A DNA stretch of 64,000 bases from Caulobacter endophyticus (GCF_029543245.1 NZ_JARQWV010000025.1:1-64000), one strand, 5' to 3'; positions 1 to 7,890 are shown, numbered from the stretch's first letter. Program-made: numbers and translations. The notes: a model not told the origin generated them from the sequence alone.

Positions 1-2
1 TC

Positions 3-119
3 GACATGGGCCGCTCGGCCACCAACGTCGTCGGCAACTCCGTCGCCGCCGCCGTCGTCGCCAAGTGGGAGGGCGAGCTGGACGAGGTGGATCCGGAACT
101 GGTCAAGGCCTCGGCCTGA
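3..119 (+). CDS. C-terminal end of a dicarboxylate/amino acid:cation symporter (DAACS family), partial
   Basis: Only the last 38 codons are in the window; the gene starts upstream. The visible end reads DMGRSATNVVGNSVAA followed by AVVAKWEGELDEVDPEL, which matches the conserved last transmembrane segment of DctA/GltP-type sodium or proton symporters (an RxxTNxxGNxxAxxVVAKW pattern). These inner-membrane carriers import C4-dicarboxylates or acidic amino acids. The tail is too short to separate DctA from GltP-like substrate classes. A strong intrinsic terminator follows 23 bp after the stop, so this is the end of its transcript. Confidence 0.75.
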   Translation, partial: DMGRSATNVVGNSVAAAVVAKWEGELDEVDPELVKASA

Positions 120-142
120 TCCACCTCACCAAGCGAAACACA

Positions 143-174
143 AAGGGCGGGACCTCACGGTCCCGCCCTTTTCT
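143..174 (+). terminator. Intrinsic terminator of the DAACS symporter gene
   Basis: A perfect 12 bp stem (143-154 with 159-170) closes a TCAC loop and is followed by a T-rich run (TTTTCTTTT). It lies just after the symporter stop codon. Confidence 0.9.
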
Positions 175-411
175 TTTGCCCCCACACCGTCGCCTCCCTC
201 GCCCCCGTGGCGAGGGTCCATGCCGGCGGCTGCTCAGACCGCGATCAAGTTCGAAGGGTCTGAGCAGGCTGAACCCTGGATCCTGGGCACAAGGCCCAGG
301 AAGGCGAGGAAGGGGGCGCGGCGAGCGGGAAAATCCTCCGAACCCGGCGCAAATCGAAGTCCGACGACCTAAAACGCCCCTTCCCTGCGCAAAAATGGGG
401 CGACTTGACCA
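175..411. other. Intergenic stretch without a recognisable gene
   Basis: GC-rich spacer between the terminator and the promoter of the next gene. It contains short self-complementary pieces (for example CCTGGGCACAAGGCCCAGG near 282-300) but no open frame with a ribosome binding site, and no RNA gene that I recognise. Confidence 0.4.
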
Positions 412-438
412 TTGACGGCGAGGCTTGCAGGCCCAATC
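412..438 (+). promoter_or_regulatory. Candidate housekeeping promoter of the small exported protein gene
   Basis: TTGACGG (412-418) is separated by 12 bp from GCCCAATC (431-438). This fits the Caulobacter vegetative consensus TTGACGS-N10-14-GCTANAWC with two mismatches in the -10 element. The implied transcript start is about 25 bases before the ATG at 470. Confidence 0.4.
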
Positions 439-469
439 TTTCACGCGAGGGACTGTGAGGACAAACGCA

Positions 470-874
470 ATGGTCAAGTTGAAAACCATCGCCCTGGCCG
501 GCCTGGCCGGCGCGCTTCTCGCGGGCCCGGCCCTGGCGACCGAAAAGGCCGGCTCCACGGAGAAGGCCGAGCGCCAGTGCTTCCAGCTGTCGGACTGGCA
601 GGGCTGGACCGCTCCCGACAAGAACACGCTCTACATGAAGATCCGCAACCGCGACGTCTATCGCGTGGACCTGTCGTGGGGCGCCAACTCGCTGACCGCC
701 CCGGGCAGCTTCCTGGTCTCGAACGTGCGCGGCATCGACACCGTCTGCCGTCCGCTGGACCTGGACCTGCGCGTCGCCGACGGCACGGGCTTCGCCATGC
801 CGATCCGCGCCAAGGCCATCACCAAGCTGACACCGGAAGAAGTGGCCGCCCTGCCCAAGAAGGACCGTCCGTAA
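470..874 (+). CDS. Small exported protein, DUF6491-like
   Basis: A 134-residue protein with a clear signal peptide (MVKLKTIALAG, then a hydrophobic stretch ending ALATEK). The mature part has a cysteine near the front (RQCFQLSDW) and a second near the middle (DTVCRPL), with a LYMKIRNRDVYRVDLSWGANSL stretch. This CF...W...Y.V.L pattern resembles the DUF6491 family, small periplasmic or envelope proteins of unknown role; that assignment is from memory of the family pattern. The ATG at 470 is preferred over one at 425 because GTGAGG sits 9 bases before it and it opens directly into the signal peptide. Transcribed alone, with a promoter upstream and a terminator downstream. Confidence 0.7.
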   Translation: MVKLKTIALAGLAGALLAGPALATEKAGSTEKAERQCFQLSDWQGWTAPDKNTLYMKIRNRDVYRVDLSWGANSLTAPGSFLVSNVRGIDTVCRPLDLDLRVADGTGFAMPIRAKAITKLTPEEVAALPKKDRP

Positions 875-901
875 GGACGATCCCGCAAGGCTGCGCACCC
901 G

Positions 902-936
902 AAGGGCGCGGATCGCGAGATCCGCGCCTTTTCCTT
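902..936 (+). terminator. Intrinsic terminator after the small exported protein gene
   Basis: A 10 bp stem (905-914 with 919-928) with a GCGA loop is followed by TTTTCCTTT. It lies 30 bp after the stop at 874. Confidence 0.85.
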
Positions 937-1027
937 TGCCTACTCGCCAAGCGCGCGGGATGGGCGCTTAATCCCCGCCACGTCGGGCGGGCCCGCGGCG
1001 GGCCTGCGACATCGAGCGGAGCGAGAC

Positions 1028-1408
1028 ATGAGCCTGCTGGACAATCTGATGGGCGCGCTGGGCGGCCAGGGCGACCTTGCCGAAACCGTCAAGAGCCTGG
1101 GCGTCACCGGCGGGGTCGGCGGCCTGGTCGACGCCTTCCAGAAGGGCGGCCTTTCCGAAGTCGCCCAGTCGTGGGTGTCGAGCGGCCAGAACCTGCCCGT
1201 GTCGCCCGAACAGATCCAGGCCGTGCTTGGCTCGGGCGTCGTCGGCCAGTTCGCCGAGAAGCTGGGCGTCGACCCGCAGACCGCGGCGGCCAAGCTGTCG
1301 GAGATCCTGCCGGGCCTGGTCGACAAGCTCACCCCCGGCGGCAAGCTGCCCGACGAGGGCCTGGGCGGCGCGGTCGGCGACTTGCTGGGCGGCTTCCTGA
1401 AGAGCTGA
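1028..1408 (+). CDS. YidB-like (DUF937) protein
   Basis: A 126-residue soluble protein beginning MSLLDNLMGALGG, rich in glycine and leucine, with the typical DUF937/YidB layout: an N-terminal LLDNLMG helix, a central SSGQNLPVSPEQIQAVLG segment, and a C-terminal LLGGFLKS. YidB-family proteins are widespread and have no established biochemical role. The start is supported by GGAGCGAG 4 bases before the ATG. There is no signal peptide, so it is probably cytoplasmic. The gene stands alone between the preceding terminator and an inverted intergenic repeat. Confidence 0.75.
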   Translation: MSLLDNLMGALGGQGDLAETVKSLGVTGGVGGLVDAFQKGGLSEVAQSWVSSGQNLPVSPEQIQAVLGSGVVGQFAEKLGVDPQTAAAKLSEILPGLVDKLTPGGKLPDEGLGGAVGDLLGGFLKS

Positions 1409-1410
1409 GG

Positions 1411-1603
1411 TTTTTCCAGGCTCAACTGGAATTGTCGGCAGATCTGGCTTTTTCACCGAGCCTCCCCGCGAAGGCGGGGATCCAAGCCGCGTTTCAGGAG
1501 GAGGCGCGGCCGAGAGCGGCCCGCTGACTCCGCTTGGGTCCCCGCCTTCGCGGGGAAGAGCGGATTTGGGAAAGTCGCCGGGTGAATGTCGATCCGCTCT
1601 AGG
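1411..1603. repeat. Intergenic repeat, family E copy 1 (CCCCGCGAAGGCGGGG core)
   Basis: Two inverted copies of the core face each other: CCCCGCGAAGGCGGGGA at 1464-1480 and its complement TCCCCGCCTTCGCGGGG at 1539-1555. The flanks (TTTTTCACCG on the left, CGATCCGCTCTAGGCCT on the right) recur at the copy near 5848. Each core can fold alone on a GAAG loop, or the two can pair as one long hairpin. Confidence 0.8.
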
Positions 1604-2465
1604 CCTCCCCCGCCGCGTCCAGCAGCGCCACGACCATGGCGTTGACCGGGGTGGCGATCCCGTGGACCGCGCCCTTGCGGACGATGACGCCGTTGCGGGC
1701 GTCGATCTCCATGGGGCGGCCGGCCAGGCGGTCGGCGTGCAGCGAGTTGATCCCGTCGGCGGGCCCGGCGCGATAGCCGGCCACCACCTGCTCTGGCAGG
1801 TCGTCCGCAAGATCCGCGCCCTGGGCCCGGCCCACGGCGACGCATTCGGCCACCAGGTCCTTCATGATCGCGGCGATGTCGTCGCGATGGGCGATGCCGG
1901 AGGGCTTCAGGGTCAGGGCGTTGACCGCGCCCGCGCAGTTGAGGGCCACCTTGCTCCAGGCGACGGTGGCGAAGTCCTCGGTGGTCGTCACCTCGATCGG
2001 CGTGTGGGCGAAGAGGGCGACGAAAGCCTCGCCAGCCTCCCCGGCCGGAACCTTGATCCAGCCCATCCGCCGCTGGCGGATGACGCCCGGCGCCGTGCGC
2101 TCGGCCGGGATGTCCACCACCGCAGGCGTGATGCGGTCGGCCGGCAGGTAGGGCGAAAAGCGCTCGACGTGCTCGACGCCGTTCTGCAGCACGGCCACGC
2201 GGGTCTGCGGCCCGACCAGCCCAGCAAGCCAGGCCGCGGCGCCGGCGGCGTCATAGGTCTTGGTGGTCACCAGCACCCAGTCGACGGGCGCGGCGGCGGC
2301 CGGATCGGTCAGCACCATCGGGCTCGCCACGAGCGGCCCCTGCGGCGTCTCGACCTCCAGCCGCTCGAAGGCCGTGCGGGCGCACAGGGTCACGTCGTGG
2401 GCCTGGGCCAGCCACGCCGCCAGGGTTCCGCCGACCGCGCCGGGACCGATCACCGCTACACGCAT
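1599..2465 (-). CDS. 2-dehydropantoate 2-reductase family protein (PanE-like)
   Basis: A 288-residue NADPH-dependent reductase of the ketopantoate reductase family. The N-terminus is a dinucleotide-binding fold (RVAVIGPGAVGGTLAAWLA, residues 2-20). Other family marks are VLVTTKTYDA near 65, LQNGVEH near 95, and a C-terminal helical domain with WSKVALNCAGAVNALT that carries the conserved lysine and asparagine. PanE makes pantoate for coenzyme A, but many paralogues act on other 2-oxo acids, so I leave the symbol blank. GAGG lies 8 bases before the ATG. It is downstream of nrdB on the same strand but separated from it by a terminator. Confidence 0.75.
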   Translation of the reverse strand: MRVAVIGPGAVGGTLAAWLAQAHDVTLCARTAFERLEVETPQGPLVASPMVLTDPAAAAPVDWVLVTTKTYDAAGAAAWLAGLVGPQTRVAVLQNGVEHVERFSPYLPADRITPAVVDIPAERTAPGVIRQRRMGWIKVPAGEAGEAFVALFAHTPIEVTTTEDFATVAWSKVALNCAGAVNALTLKPSGIAHRDDIAAIMKDLVAECVAVGRAQGADLADDLPEQVVAGYRAGPADGINSLHADRLAGRPMEIDARNGVIVRKGAVHGIATPVNAMVVALLDAAGEA

Positions 2466-2480
2466 GGGATCACCTCAAAC

Positions 2481-2512
2481 GAAAAACGCCGCCCGGCATA
2501 GCGGGCGGCGTT
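2481..2512 (-). terminator. Intrinsic terminator of nrdB
   Basis: An 11 bp stem (2485-2495 with 2502-2512) with a 6-base loop; read on the minus strand it ends in TTTTTC. It lies 28 bp after the nrdB stop and insulates the panE-like gene. Confidence 0.85.
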
Positions 2513-2539
2513 CTCGGCGTCATGACGCTTTCGGCTGGC

Positions 2540-3577
2540 TCAGTGCTCAGCGGGAACGTCGGCGCGCTTTTGCAGCATGGCCTCGAAGCTCGACCACACG
2601 CCGTCCGAACCGTGCCATTGGCCCTTGGTGGCGGCCTTGGAGTATTCGGTGGCGCGCGCCTCGAAGAAGTTGGCGTGCTCGACGCCCGACAGCAGGGCCT
2701 GCAGCCACGGCAGCGGATTGTCGCGGACGCCGTAGACTTCCGGCAGGTCCAGCTGGCGCAGGCGCCAGTCGGCCACGAAGCGGATGTATTGCTTGATGTC
2801 GTCGGGGACCATGCCCTGCACGTCGCCGGCCTCGAAGGCCAGGTCGATGAACTTGTCTTCCAGGCCCACCACGTGCTTGCAGCAGTCGACGATGTCGTCG
2901 GCCACCGACTTGGTCACCGCGCCGGTTTCCTTGTTGAAGGCGTGGTACAGCTTGATGATGCCGTCGCAGTGCAGGCTCTCGTCGCGGATCGACCACGAGA
3001 CGATCTGGCCCATGCCCTTCATCTTGTTGAAGCGCGGGAAGTTCATCAGCATCGCGAACGAGGCGAACAGCTGAAGGCCTTCGGTGAAGCCGCCGAACAT
3101 GGCCAGGGTGCGGCAGATGTCGGCGTTGGTCTCGACGCCGAAGGTCTGCATGTAGTCATGCTTGTCCTTCATGGCCTCGTATTCCATGAACGCCGAGAAC
3201 TCGGTCTCGGGCATGCCGATGGTCTCGAGCAGCAGGGCGTAGGCCGCGATATGGATCGTCTCCATGTTCGCGAACGAGGCCAGCATCATCTTCACCTCGG
3301 TCGGTTTGAACACCCGACCGTAGCGCTCCATGTAGTTGTCCTGCACCTCGACGTCGGACTGGGTGAAGAAGCGGAAGATCTGCGTCAGCAGATTGCGCTC
3401 CTTGTCGTTCAGCTTGACGGCCCAGTCCTTGAGGTCCTCGCCCAGCGGCACCTCTTCGGGCATCCAGTGGACCTGCTGCTGCTTCTTCCAGAAGTCGTAG
3501 GCCCACGGATAGCGGAAGGGCTTGTAACCGCCGGAGGGGATCATGAGGCCGGGCTTGGTGATCAACGAGGCGGACAT
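2540..3577 (-). CDS. nrdB: Ribonucleoside-diphosphate reductase, beta (radical) subunit, class I
   Basis: A 345-residue ferritin-like R2 protein that houses the diiron centre and tyrosyl radical used by NrdA to reduce ribonucleotides. The ligands fall at exactly the spacing of E. coli R2: D75, E106, H109, E166, E200 and H203, with the radical tyrosine at Y113 (ETIHIAAY). This is a tyrosyl-radical enzyme, not a Tyr-less variant. I chose the ATG at 3577 (MSASLITKPG), which has GGAGA 7-8 bases before it. An in-frame start at 3652 would add 25 unconserved residues and run into the NrdR box. No ATP-cone is present at its N-terminus. nrdA lies 13 kb away. Confidence 0.97.
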   Translation of the reverse strand: MSASLITKPGLMIPSGGYKPFRYPWAYDFWKKQQQVHWMPEEVPLGEDLKDWAVKLNDKERNLLTQIFRFFTQSDVEVQDNYMERYGRVFKPTEVKMMLASFANMETIHIAAYALLLETIGMPETEFSAFMEYEAMKDKHDYMQTFGVETNADICRTLAMFGGFTEGLQLFASFAMLMNFPRFNKMKGMGQIVSWSIRDESLHCDGIIKLYHAFNKETGAVTKSVADDIVDCCKHVVGLEDKFIDLAFEAGDVQGMVPDDIKQYIRFVADWRLRQLDLPEVYGVRDNPLPWLQALLSGVEHANFFEARATEYSKAATKGQWHGSDGVWSSFEAMLQKRADVPAEH

Positions 3578-3643
3578 GGCGGTCTCCAGAGCGGTCGGAC
3601 ACGAATCGGTCGGGCGGGTAGTCTCTTCGTACCCCAGGGCGAC

Positions 3644-3690
3644 ACGCCCCATCTAGTGGTCAAATTGACCCATGGCACAACATGTTGTGG
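3644..3690 (-). promoter_or_regulatory. Tandem NrdR-box pair upstream of nrdB
   Basis: The distal box is a perfect 14 bp palindrome, CACAACATGTTGTG (3676-3689). The proximal box is CCACTAGATGGGGCGT on the minus strand (3644-3659). Against the published NrdR consensus acaCwAtATaTwGtgt they score about 12/16 and 10/16. The centres are 31 bp apart (15 bp between 16-mers), the usual three-turn NrdR spacing. nrdA carries the same arrangement. Confidence 0.75.
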
Positions 3691-3709
3691 GCAGAATGGG
3701 TAACCAAAG

Positions 3710-4381
3710 ATGAACAGCGATTACACCGTCTATGGCGCGCTCGGCTCCGGCTCGGTCCCTGTCGAAGCGACTTTGACCCTATTGGGGCAGGCCTACAAGG
3801 TGGTCGAGGCGCCCACCTGGGAGGGCCAGGCGCAGCAGGCCAAGGTCGCCCCCGTCAATCCGATGAAGCAGATCCCTGCGCTTGTCACCCCCCAAGGCGA
3901 GACGATCACCGAGAGCGCGGCGATCCTGATCTGGCTGGCCGACAACCATCCCGAAGCCAGGCTGGCGCCGGCCATCGGCGATCCGCGCCGGGGCCAGTTC
4001 CTGCGCTGGATGACCTTCATCCCGGCCTCGATCTATTCGCTGTTCTGGGTGCGCGACGAGCCCTCGCGGCTGGCGGGTCCGGATCCGGAGGCGCAGGCCC
4101 GCGTCAAGGCCGCCACCGCCGACCGCATCGCCGATTGCTGGGCGATGATGGACGCCCAGGTCGAGCCGCAGACCTACATCCTGGGCGACACGCTTTCCGT
4201 GCTCGACCTCTATGTGGCCGTGGTCAGCCGCTGGGGCTCGCGCCGCGTGCGGTTCTACGAGCGCGCGCCGAAGATGGCCGACGTGGTGCGGCGGGTGGAC
4301 GCCGATCCGCGCCTGGCGGAGTTCTGGGCCAAGCGCTTCCCGTTCGTCGACGGCTGGGAAAGCAAGGGGGCCCAGAGCTGA
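3710..4381 (+). CDS. Glutathione S-transferase family protein
   Basis: A 223-residue two-domain GST. The N-terminal thioredoxin-like domain (about 1-80) contains the cis-proline region QIPALVTPQGETITESAAIL, where the Pro and the ES pair bind the glutathione backbone. The all-helical C-terminal domain covers about 95-215 and has the TLSVLDLYVAVV N-capping segment typical of GSTs. Likely role: glutathione conjugation or peroxide detoxification in the cytoplasm; the substrate cannot be read from sequence. The gene is divergent from nrdB, so the NrdR boxes at 3644-3690 could also affect it. It is followed by a family A hairpin repeat. Confidence 0.85.
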   Translation: MNSDYTVYGALGSGSVPVEATLTLLGQAYKVVEAPTWEGQAQQAKVAPVNPMKQIPALVTPQGETITESAAILIWLADNHPEARLAPAIGDPRRGQFLRWMTFIPASIYSLFWVRDEPSRLAGPDPEAQARVKAATADRIADCWAMMDAQVEPQTYILGDTLSVLDLYVAVVSRWGSRRVRFYERAPKMADVVRRVDADPRLAEFWAKRFPFVDGWESKGAQS

Positions 4382-4545
4382 CCCTTCTCCCCTTGCGGGA
4401 GAAGGTGGCGGCCGAAGGCCGGCGGATGAGGGGTCTCTCAAATATCTGACGCCCCACCCGGCCCGGCCGCATCCAAGCTGATCGGTCTGAGAGACCCCTC
4501 ACCCGACCTGCTACGCAGGCCACCCTCTCCCGCAGGGGGAGAGGG
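4382..4545. repeat. Long hairpin repeat, family A copy 1
   Basis: Left end CCTTCTCCCCTTGCGGGAGAAGG, then GATGAGGGGTCTCTCA, a variable core, then TGAGAGACCCCTCACCCGACC, and right end CCCTCTCCCGCAGGGGGAGAGGG. Both ends fold on themselves and the two halves pair with each other. Five further copies occur in the window. The core here (about 4440-4486) is not itself palindromic and resembles that of copy 6. Confidence 0.85.
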
Positions 4546-4765
4546 ATCCCTTTACGCGGCCCCGCTCGCCCGCTAATAGCCCTGCTCGATGCAATTGGCC
4601 GCGACCAAAATTATTACCCGCAAAACGACCCGCTTCGGCGGGGCGGCGGGTATGCGCGCGATCTAAAGCGAGCATCCTCAGACCAGCCCCGCACTGCGCG
4701 GGGCGGCTCTCAATCCACGAGACCTCAAGGCTCCCCGCGCTCCACACCACCAGGAGACGCTACCC
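4546..4765. other. Leader region upstream of asd
   Basis: Contains an AT-richer island (about 4598-4625) that may hold the promoter, and a hairpin (GCCCCGCACTGCGCGGGGC, 4686-4704). I see no lysine riboswitch or leader peptide. Confidence 0.3.
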
Positions 4766-5812
4766 ATGAGCCGCAAGTTTTCCCGTTCGAACCCGCCCGC
4801 CGTCGGCGTCGTCGGCGCCACCGGCCTGGTCGGCGGCATGATGCTGAAGCTGCTGGCCGAGCGGGACTTTCCGCTGAGCGCCCTGCGGGTCTTCGCCTCG
4901 GCCCGCTCGGCCGGCCAGGCCCTGCCGTGGAAGGACGGCTCGGTGACGGTCGAGGACGCCGCCACCGCCGACTTCGCGGGCCTGGACATCGTGTTCTTCT
5001 CGGCCGGCGGCGGCACGTCGCGCGAGCTGGCCCCCAAGGCCGCGGCGGCCGGCGCCATCGTCATCGACAACTCTTCGGCCTGGCGCAGCGACCCGGAGGT
5101 TCCGCTGGTGGTGGCCGAAGTGAACCCGGAAGCCCTGGACGACAATCCCAAGGGCATCGTCGCCAACCCCAACTGCACCACCATGGCCGCCATGCCGGTG
5201 CTCAAGCCCCTGCACGACCACGCCGGCCTCAAGCGCCTGACGGTCAGCACCTACCAGGCCGCCTCCGGAGGCGGAGTCGAGGGCATCCAGGTCTTGTCCG
5301 AGCAGCTGCGCGCCGGCGCTGAAGGCGATCTCGACGGCCTGGCCATGAGCCCGGACGCCGCCCCGCTGCCGGAACCCAAGAAGTGGGCCGTGCCGCTGGC
5401 CTACAACGTCGTGCCGCTGAACTACGTGCTGGGCGAGGACGGCTACACCGAGGAAGAGCTGAAGCTGCGCGACGAAAGCCGCAAGATCCTTGGCCTGCCG
5501 AACCTGCCGGTCAGCGGCACCTGCGTACGGGTGCCGGTGTTCTCGGGCCACGCCCTGTCGATCAACGCCGAGTTCGACCGCCCGATCTCGGTGGAAGAGG
5601 CCCTGGCCTTGCTGGCCAAGGCGCCGGGCGTGGTCATCGACGATGTGCCCAACCCGCTCGCCGCCACCGGCCAGGATCCGGTATTCGTCGGCCGCGTGCG
5701 TCCCGACCCGACGGTCGAGCATGGCCTGGCGCTGTTCGTGGTCGGCGACAACCTGCGCAAGGGCGCGGCGCTGAACGCCGTGCAGGTGGCCGAGGTGCTG
5801 GTGGGGGCGTAG
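4766..5812 (+). CDS. asd: Aspartate-semialdehyde dehydrogenase
   Basis: A 348-residue enzyme that reduces aspartyl phosphate to aspartate semialdehyde, the branch point to lysine/diaminopimelate, threonine and methionine. The NADP-binding motif GATGLVG is at 17-23. The catalytic cysteine is C137 in NPNCTT, and STYQAASGGGVEG follows at about 160-172. The C-terminal half carries RVPVFSGHALSINAEF with the substrate-binding arginine and histidine region. GGAG precedes the ATG by 9 bases. It is essential in most Gram-negatives because diaminopimelate is needed for peptidoglycan. Transcribed alone, with a family E hairpin directly downstream. Confidence 0.97.
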   Translation: MSRKFSRSNPPAVGVVGATGLVGGMMLKLLAERDFPLSALRVFASARSAGQALPWKDGSVTVEDAATADFAGLDIVFFSAGGGTSRELAPKAAAAGAIVIDNSSAWRSDPEVPLVVAEVNPEALDDNPKGIVANPNCTTMAAMPVLKPLHDHAGLKRLTVSTYQAASGGGVEGIQVLSEQLRAGAEGDLDGLAMSPDAAPLPEPKKWAVPLAYNVVPLNYVLGEDGYTEEELKLRDESRKILGLPNLPVSGTCVRVPVFSGHALSINAEFDRPISVEEALALLAKAPGVVIDDVPNPLAATGQDPVFVGRVRPDPTVEHGLALFVVGDNLRKGAALNAVQVAEVLVGA

Positions 5813-5924
5813 GGCGGATCGATCCAACCGCTTGCCCTCATTTTTCACCGATTTTCCCCGCGAAGGCGGGGAAAATCGGCTTCTTGGGCGCCGCGGTTGG
5901 ATGAATGGCGATCCGACCTAGGCC
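5813..5924. repeat. Intergenic repeat, family E copy 2
   Basis: Contains a perfect 14 bp stem (5848-5861 with 5866-5879) closed by a GAAG tetraloop. The flanks TTTTTCACCG and CGATCCGACCTAGGCCT match copy 1. It may stabilise or end the asd transcript, but no T-run follows it. Confidence 0.8.
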
Positions 5925-6032
5925 TTGTTGCGCGGCCGGGGCCTTGCGTCCCGGCTGCGACAGCATGCCACGCAGCCCGAACGTCAGCGTTCACACCCTC
6001 TTCACCGCGCAGGCGCGAAGGCTGGCGGCGAG

Positions 6033-6641
6033 ATGAAGATCGCCCAGCCCTATTCCACCGAGACCGGCGCCAACGCGTCCGCCGTCGCCTATCCGGGCGG
6101 CGCGGCCGGCGCGGCGGCGGCGCTGAACGACACCAGCGGATCGATGGGGCTGGACCAGAAGCTGAGCGCCTACCACGCCCTGTCCAGCCGCTGGGCCGGG
6201 GCCGGTCACGCCGAGCGCGCCGGCCTCGCGCCAGCGCTCAACGACTCCCCGTTCGCCAAGACGGTGCAGTCGGCGCTGAACACCTTCACCAAGGCCGCCT
6301 GGGCGGGCTCGGACGCCGCGCCGCCGGCCCCGCAGGCCCAGGCGCTGAAGGCTTTCGACGGCCTTTCGGAAACCGACCAGACTATCGTCGCCTCGTTGCA
6401 GGTGGGCGTGCCAGGCGCGCGAGGGCCGGCCACCGTCGGCGACTACCGCGCCCGCCTGCAATCGGACCTCGACGCCGCCCAGCCGGCCGCGTCCGCCCCG
6501 CGCGACACCGTCACCCTGTCGCCCGAGGCCCAGGCCCGCCTGGCCGGCGCCGCGGCGCCGGAAGCGCCGGCGGCTCCCACGGTCGAAGCCGCGCCCCAGA
6601 TGGCGGCCGCCCTCAGCGCCTACGGCAAGGCGGCGGGTTAG
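6033..6641 (+). CDS. Uncharacterised alanine-rich protein
   Basis: A 202-residue protein with no family that I recognise. It is rich in Ala, Gly, Pro and Ser, has no signal peptide or membrane segment, and looks partly disordered. A more ordered middle (about 48-135) contains LSAYHALSSRW and LKAFDGLSETDQTIVASLQVG. Near the C-terminus RDTVTLSPEAQARLAG resembles a short motif often seen in secreted or flagellar-associated alphaproteobacterial proteins, but that link is weak. The ATG at 6033 has GGCGGCGAG just before it. It stands alone between two repeat elements. Confidence 0.55.
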   Translation: MKIAQPYSTETGANASAVAYPGGAAGAAAALNDTSGSMGLDQKLSAYHALSSRWAGAGHAERAGLAPALNDSPFAKTVQSALNTFTKAAWAGSDAAPPAPQAQALKAFDGLSETDQTIVASLQVGVPGARGPATVGDYRARLQSDLDAAQPAASAPRDTVTLSPEAQARLAGAAAPEAPAAPTVEAAPQMAAALSAYGKAAG

Positions 6642-6649
6642 GTTCCAAG

Positions 6650-6942
6650 CCCCTCTCTCATCGAGAGAGGGAGGGGCCCAGGCGATAGCCTGGGAGGGTG
6701 AGAGGTTTCACCACTCACCGGAAACCCCTGATCCTTTGGCGCGGACACCGCCTTGGGCGGATCGACAGCCACTCGATGCCCCTCAATCGATCCTTCCCCG
6801 CGACGGTGAGGACGCTGTGAGAAAAGCGGCCGGAACTGCTGAATATCGCTCCACCTCGACGGCGCCCTGTTCGGAAAGTTTGTCACCTCTCACCCTCCCA
6901 CCGCTTCGCGGCGGGCGCCTCCCTCTCTCTAAGAGAGAGGGG
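6650..6942. repeat. Intergenic inverted repeat, family F
   Basis: The outer arms are CCCTCTCTCATCGAGAGAGGGAGG at the left and CCTCCCTCTCTCTAAGAGAGAGGGG at the right. Inside them, CTGGGAGGGTGAGAGGT pairs with CACCTCTCACCCTCCCACC. The centre (about 6715-6880) is unique sequence. The right end overlaps the last codons of the LysR gene. Confidence 0.7.
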
Positions 6943-7879
6943 ACTTAAACTGCGCCAGCGTCGCAGGCTCGCCGCGCCCCACGCTCATCGCCGCCGCCAG
7001 CCAGTCGATGAACACCCGCACCCGCGCGGGCAACCGGCCGCCGTGGCCGACATAGACGGCGTGGACCTGCTCGATGTCGCCGGGATTGAAGGCCTCCAGC
7101 ACCGGAACCAGGCGGCCGGCGGCGACGTCGGCGCCCACATGGATCACCGACAGCCGGGCGATCCCCTGTCCCGCCAGGGCGAGCGTGCGGGCGCTTTCGC
7201 CATCCCCCACCTCGGCCCGGCCGTGGACGGGACGGAAGACGACCTCGCCGTCCAGCTGGAAGCCCCAGGAGTCGCAGTGGCGGGCAAAGTTGAAGGTCAC
7301 CAGTTCGTGCCGGCCCAGATCGTCGGGATGGTCAGGGGTTCCGGCCCGGGCCAGGTAGCCGGGCGAAGCGACCAGCACCATCCGGGTCTCGGCGATCTTG
7401 CGGGCCATCAGCTGCGAGGCGCGCATCGGCCCCACCCGGATGGCGACGTCCGCCCGCTCGTCCATCAGGTCGATGACCTGGTCGGTGACGGTGATGTCGA
7501 GCTGCACCTCCGGATGCTCGGCCAGGAACCTGGGGACCAGGGGCAGCATGTAGAGATGACCGAACGCCACGCTGGCATTGACCCGCACCCGGCCGCGCGG
7601 CGCGGCGCTGGCGGCCACCGCGCGCTCGGCCTCGTCGAGGTCGGCCAGCACCCGCAGCGAGCGCTCGTGAAAGGTCTGGCCCTCGGCGGTGAGGATCAGC
7701 TTGCGGGTCGAGCGGTTGACCAGCCGCGCACCGAGCCGGGCCTCCAGCCGGGCCACCAGCTTGCTGACCGCCGACGGGGTCATGCGAAGCGAGCGGGCCG
7801 CAGCCGAGAAGCCGCCCTGCTCGACGACACGGACAAAGACCTCCATCTCGGCCGTGCGGTTGATCTCCTGTCGCGCCAT
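6929..7879 (-). CDS. LysR-family transcriptional regulator
   Basis: A 316-residue LTTR. The winged helix-turn-helix is at residues 11-65 (FVRVVEQGGFSAAARSLRMTPSAVS), followed by the linker helix and a periplasmic-binding-protein-like effector domain from about 95 (RGRVRVNASVAFGHLYMLPLV). It is divergent from an MFS exporter gene, with an ATCAC-AA-GTGAT inverted repeat in the 99 bp between them. The natural reading is control of that exporter, plus autoregulation. The last codons overlap an intergenic repeat, so the end of the protein (LAQFKSPLS) may be repeat-derived. Confidence 0.9.
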   Translation of the reverse strand: MARQEINRTAEMEVFVRVVEQGGFSAAARSLRMTPSAVSKLVARLEARLGARLVNRSTRKLILTAEGQTFHERSLRVLADLDEAERAVAASAAPRGRVRVNASVAFGHLYMLPLVPRFLAEHPEVQLDITVTDQVIDLMDERADVAIRVGPMRASQLMARKIAETRMVLVASPGYLARAGTPDHPDDLGRHELVTFNFARHCDSWGFQLDGEVVFRPVHGRAEVGDGESARTLALAGQGIARLSVIHVGADVAAGRLVPVLEAFNPGDIEQVHAVYVGHGGRLPARVRVFIDWLAAAMSVGRGEPATLAQFKSPLS

Positions 7880-7890
7880 CGTGCCTTCAC

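Noticed and set aside
3578..3652. A 25-residue longer NrdB N-terminus starting at 3652
   Set aside because: It would cover the proximal NrdR box, has no ribosome binding site, and is not like other NrdB proteins.
4382..4545. Family A repeats as CcrM-linked (GANTC) elements
   Set aside because: Long GANTC-associated repeats are known in Caulobacter, but I see no GANTC in this copy, so the link is not supported here.
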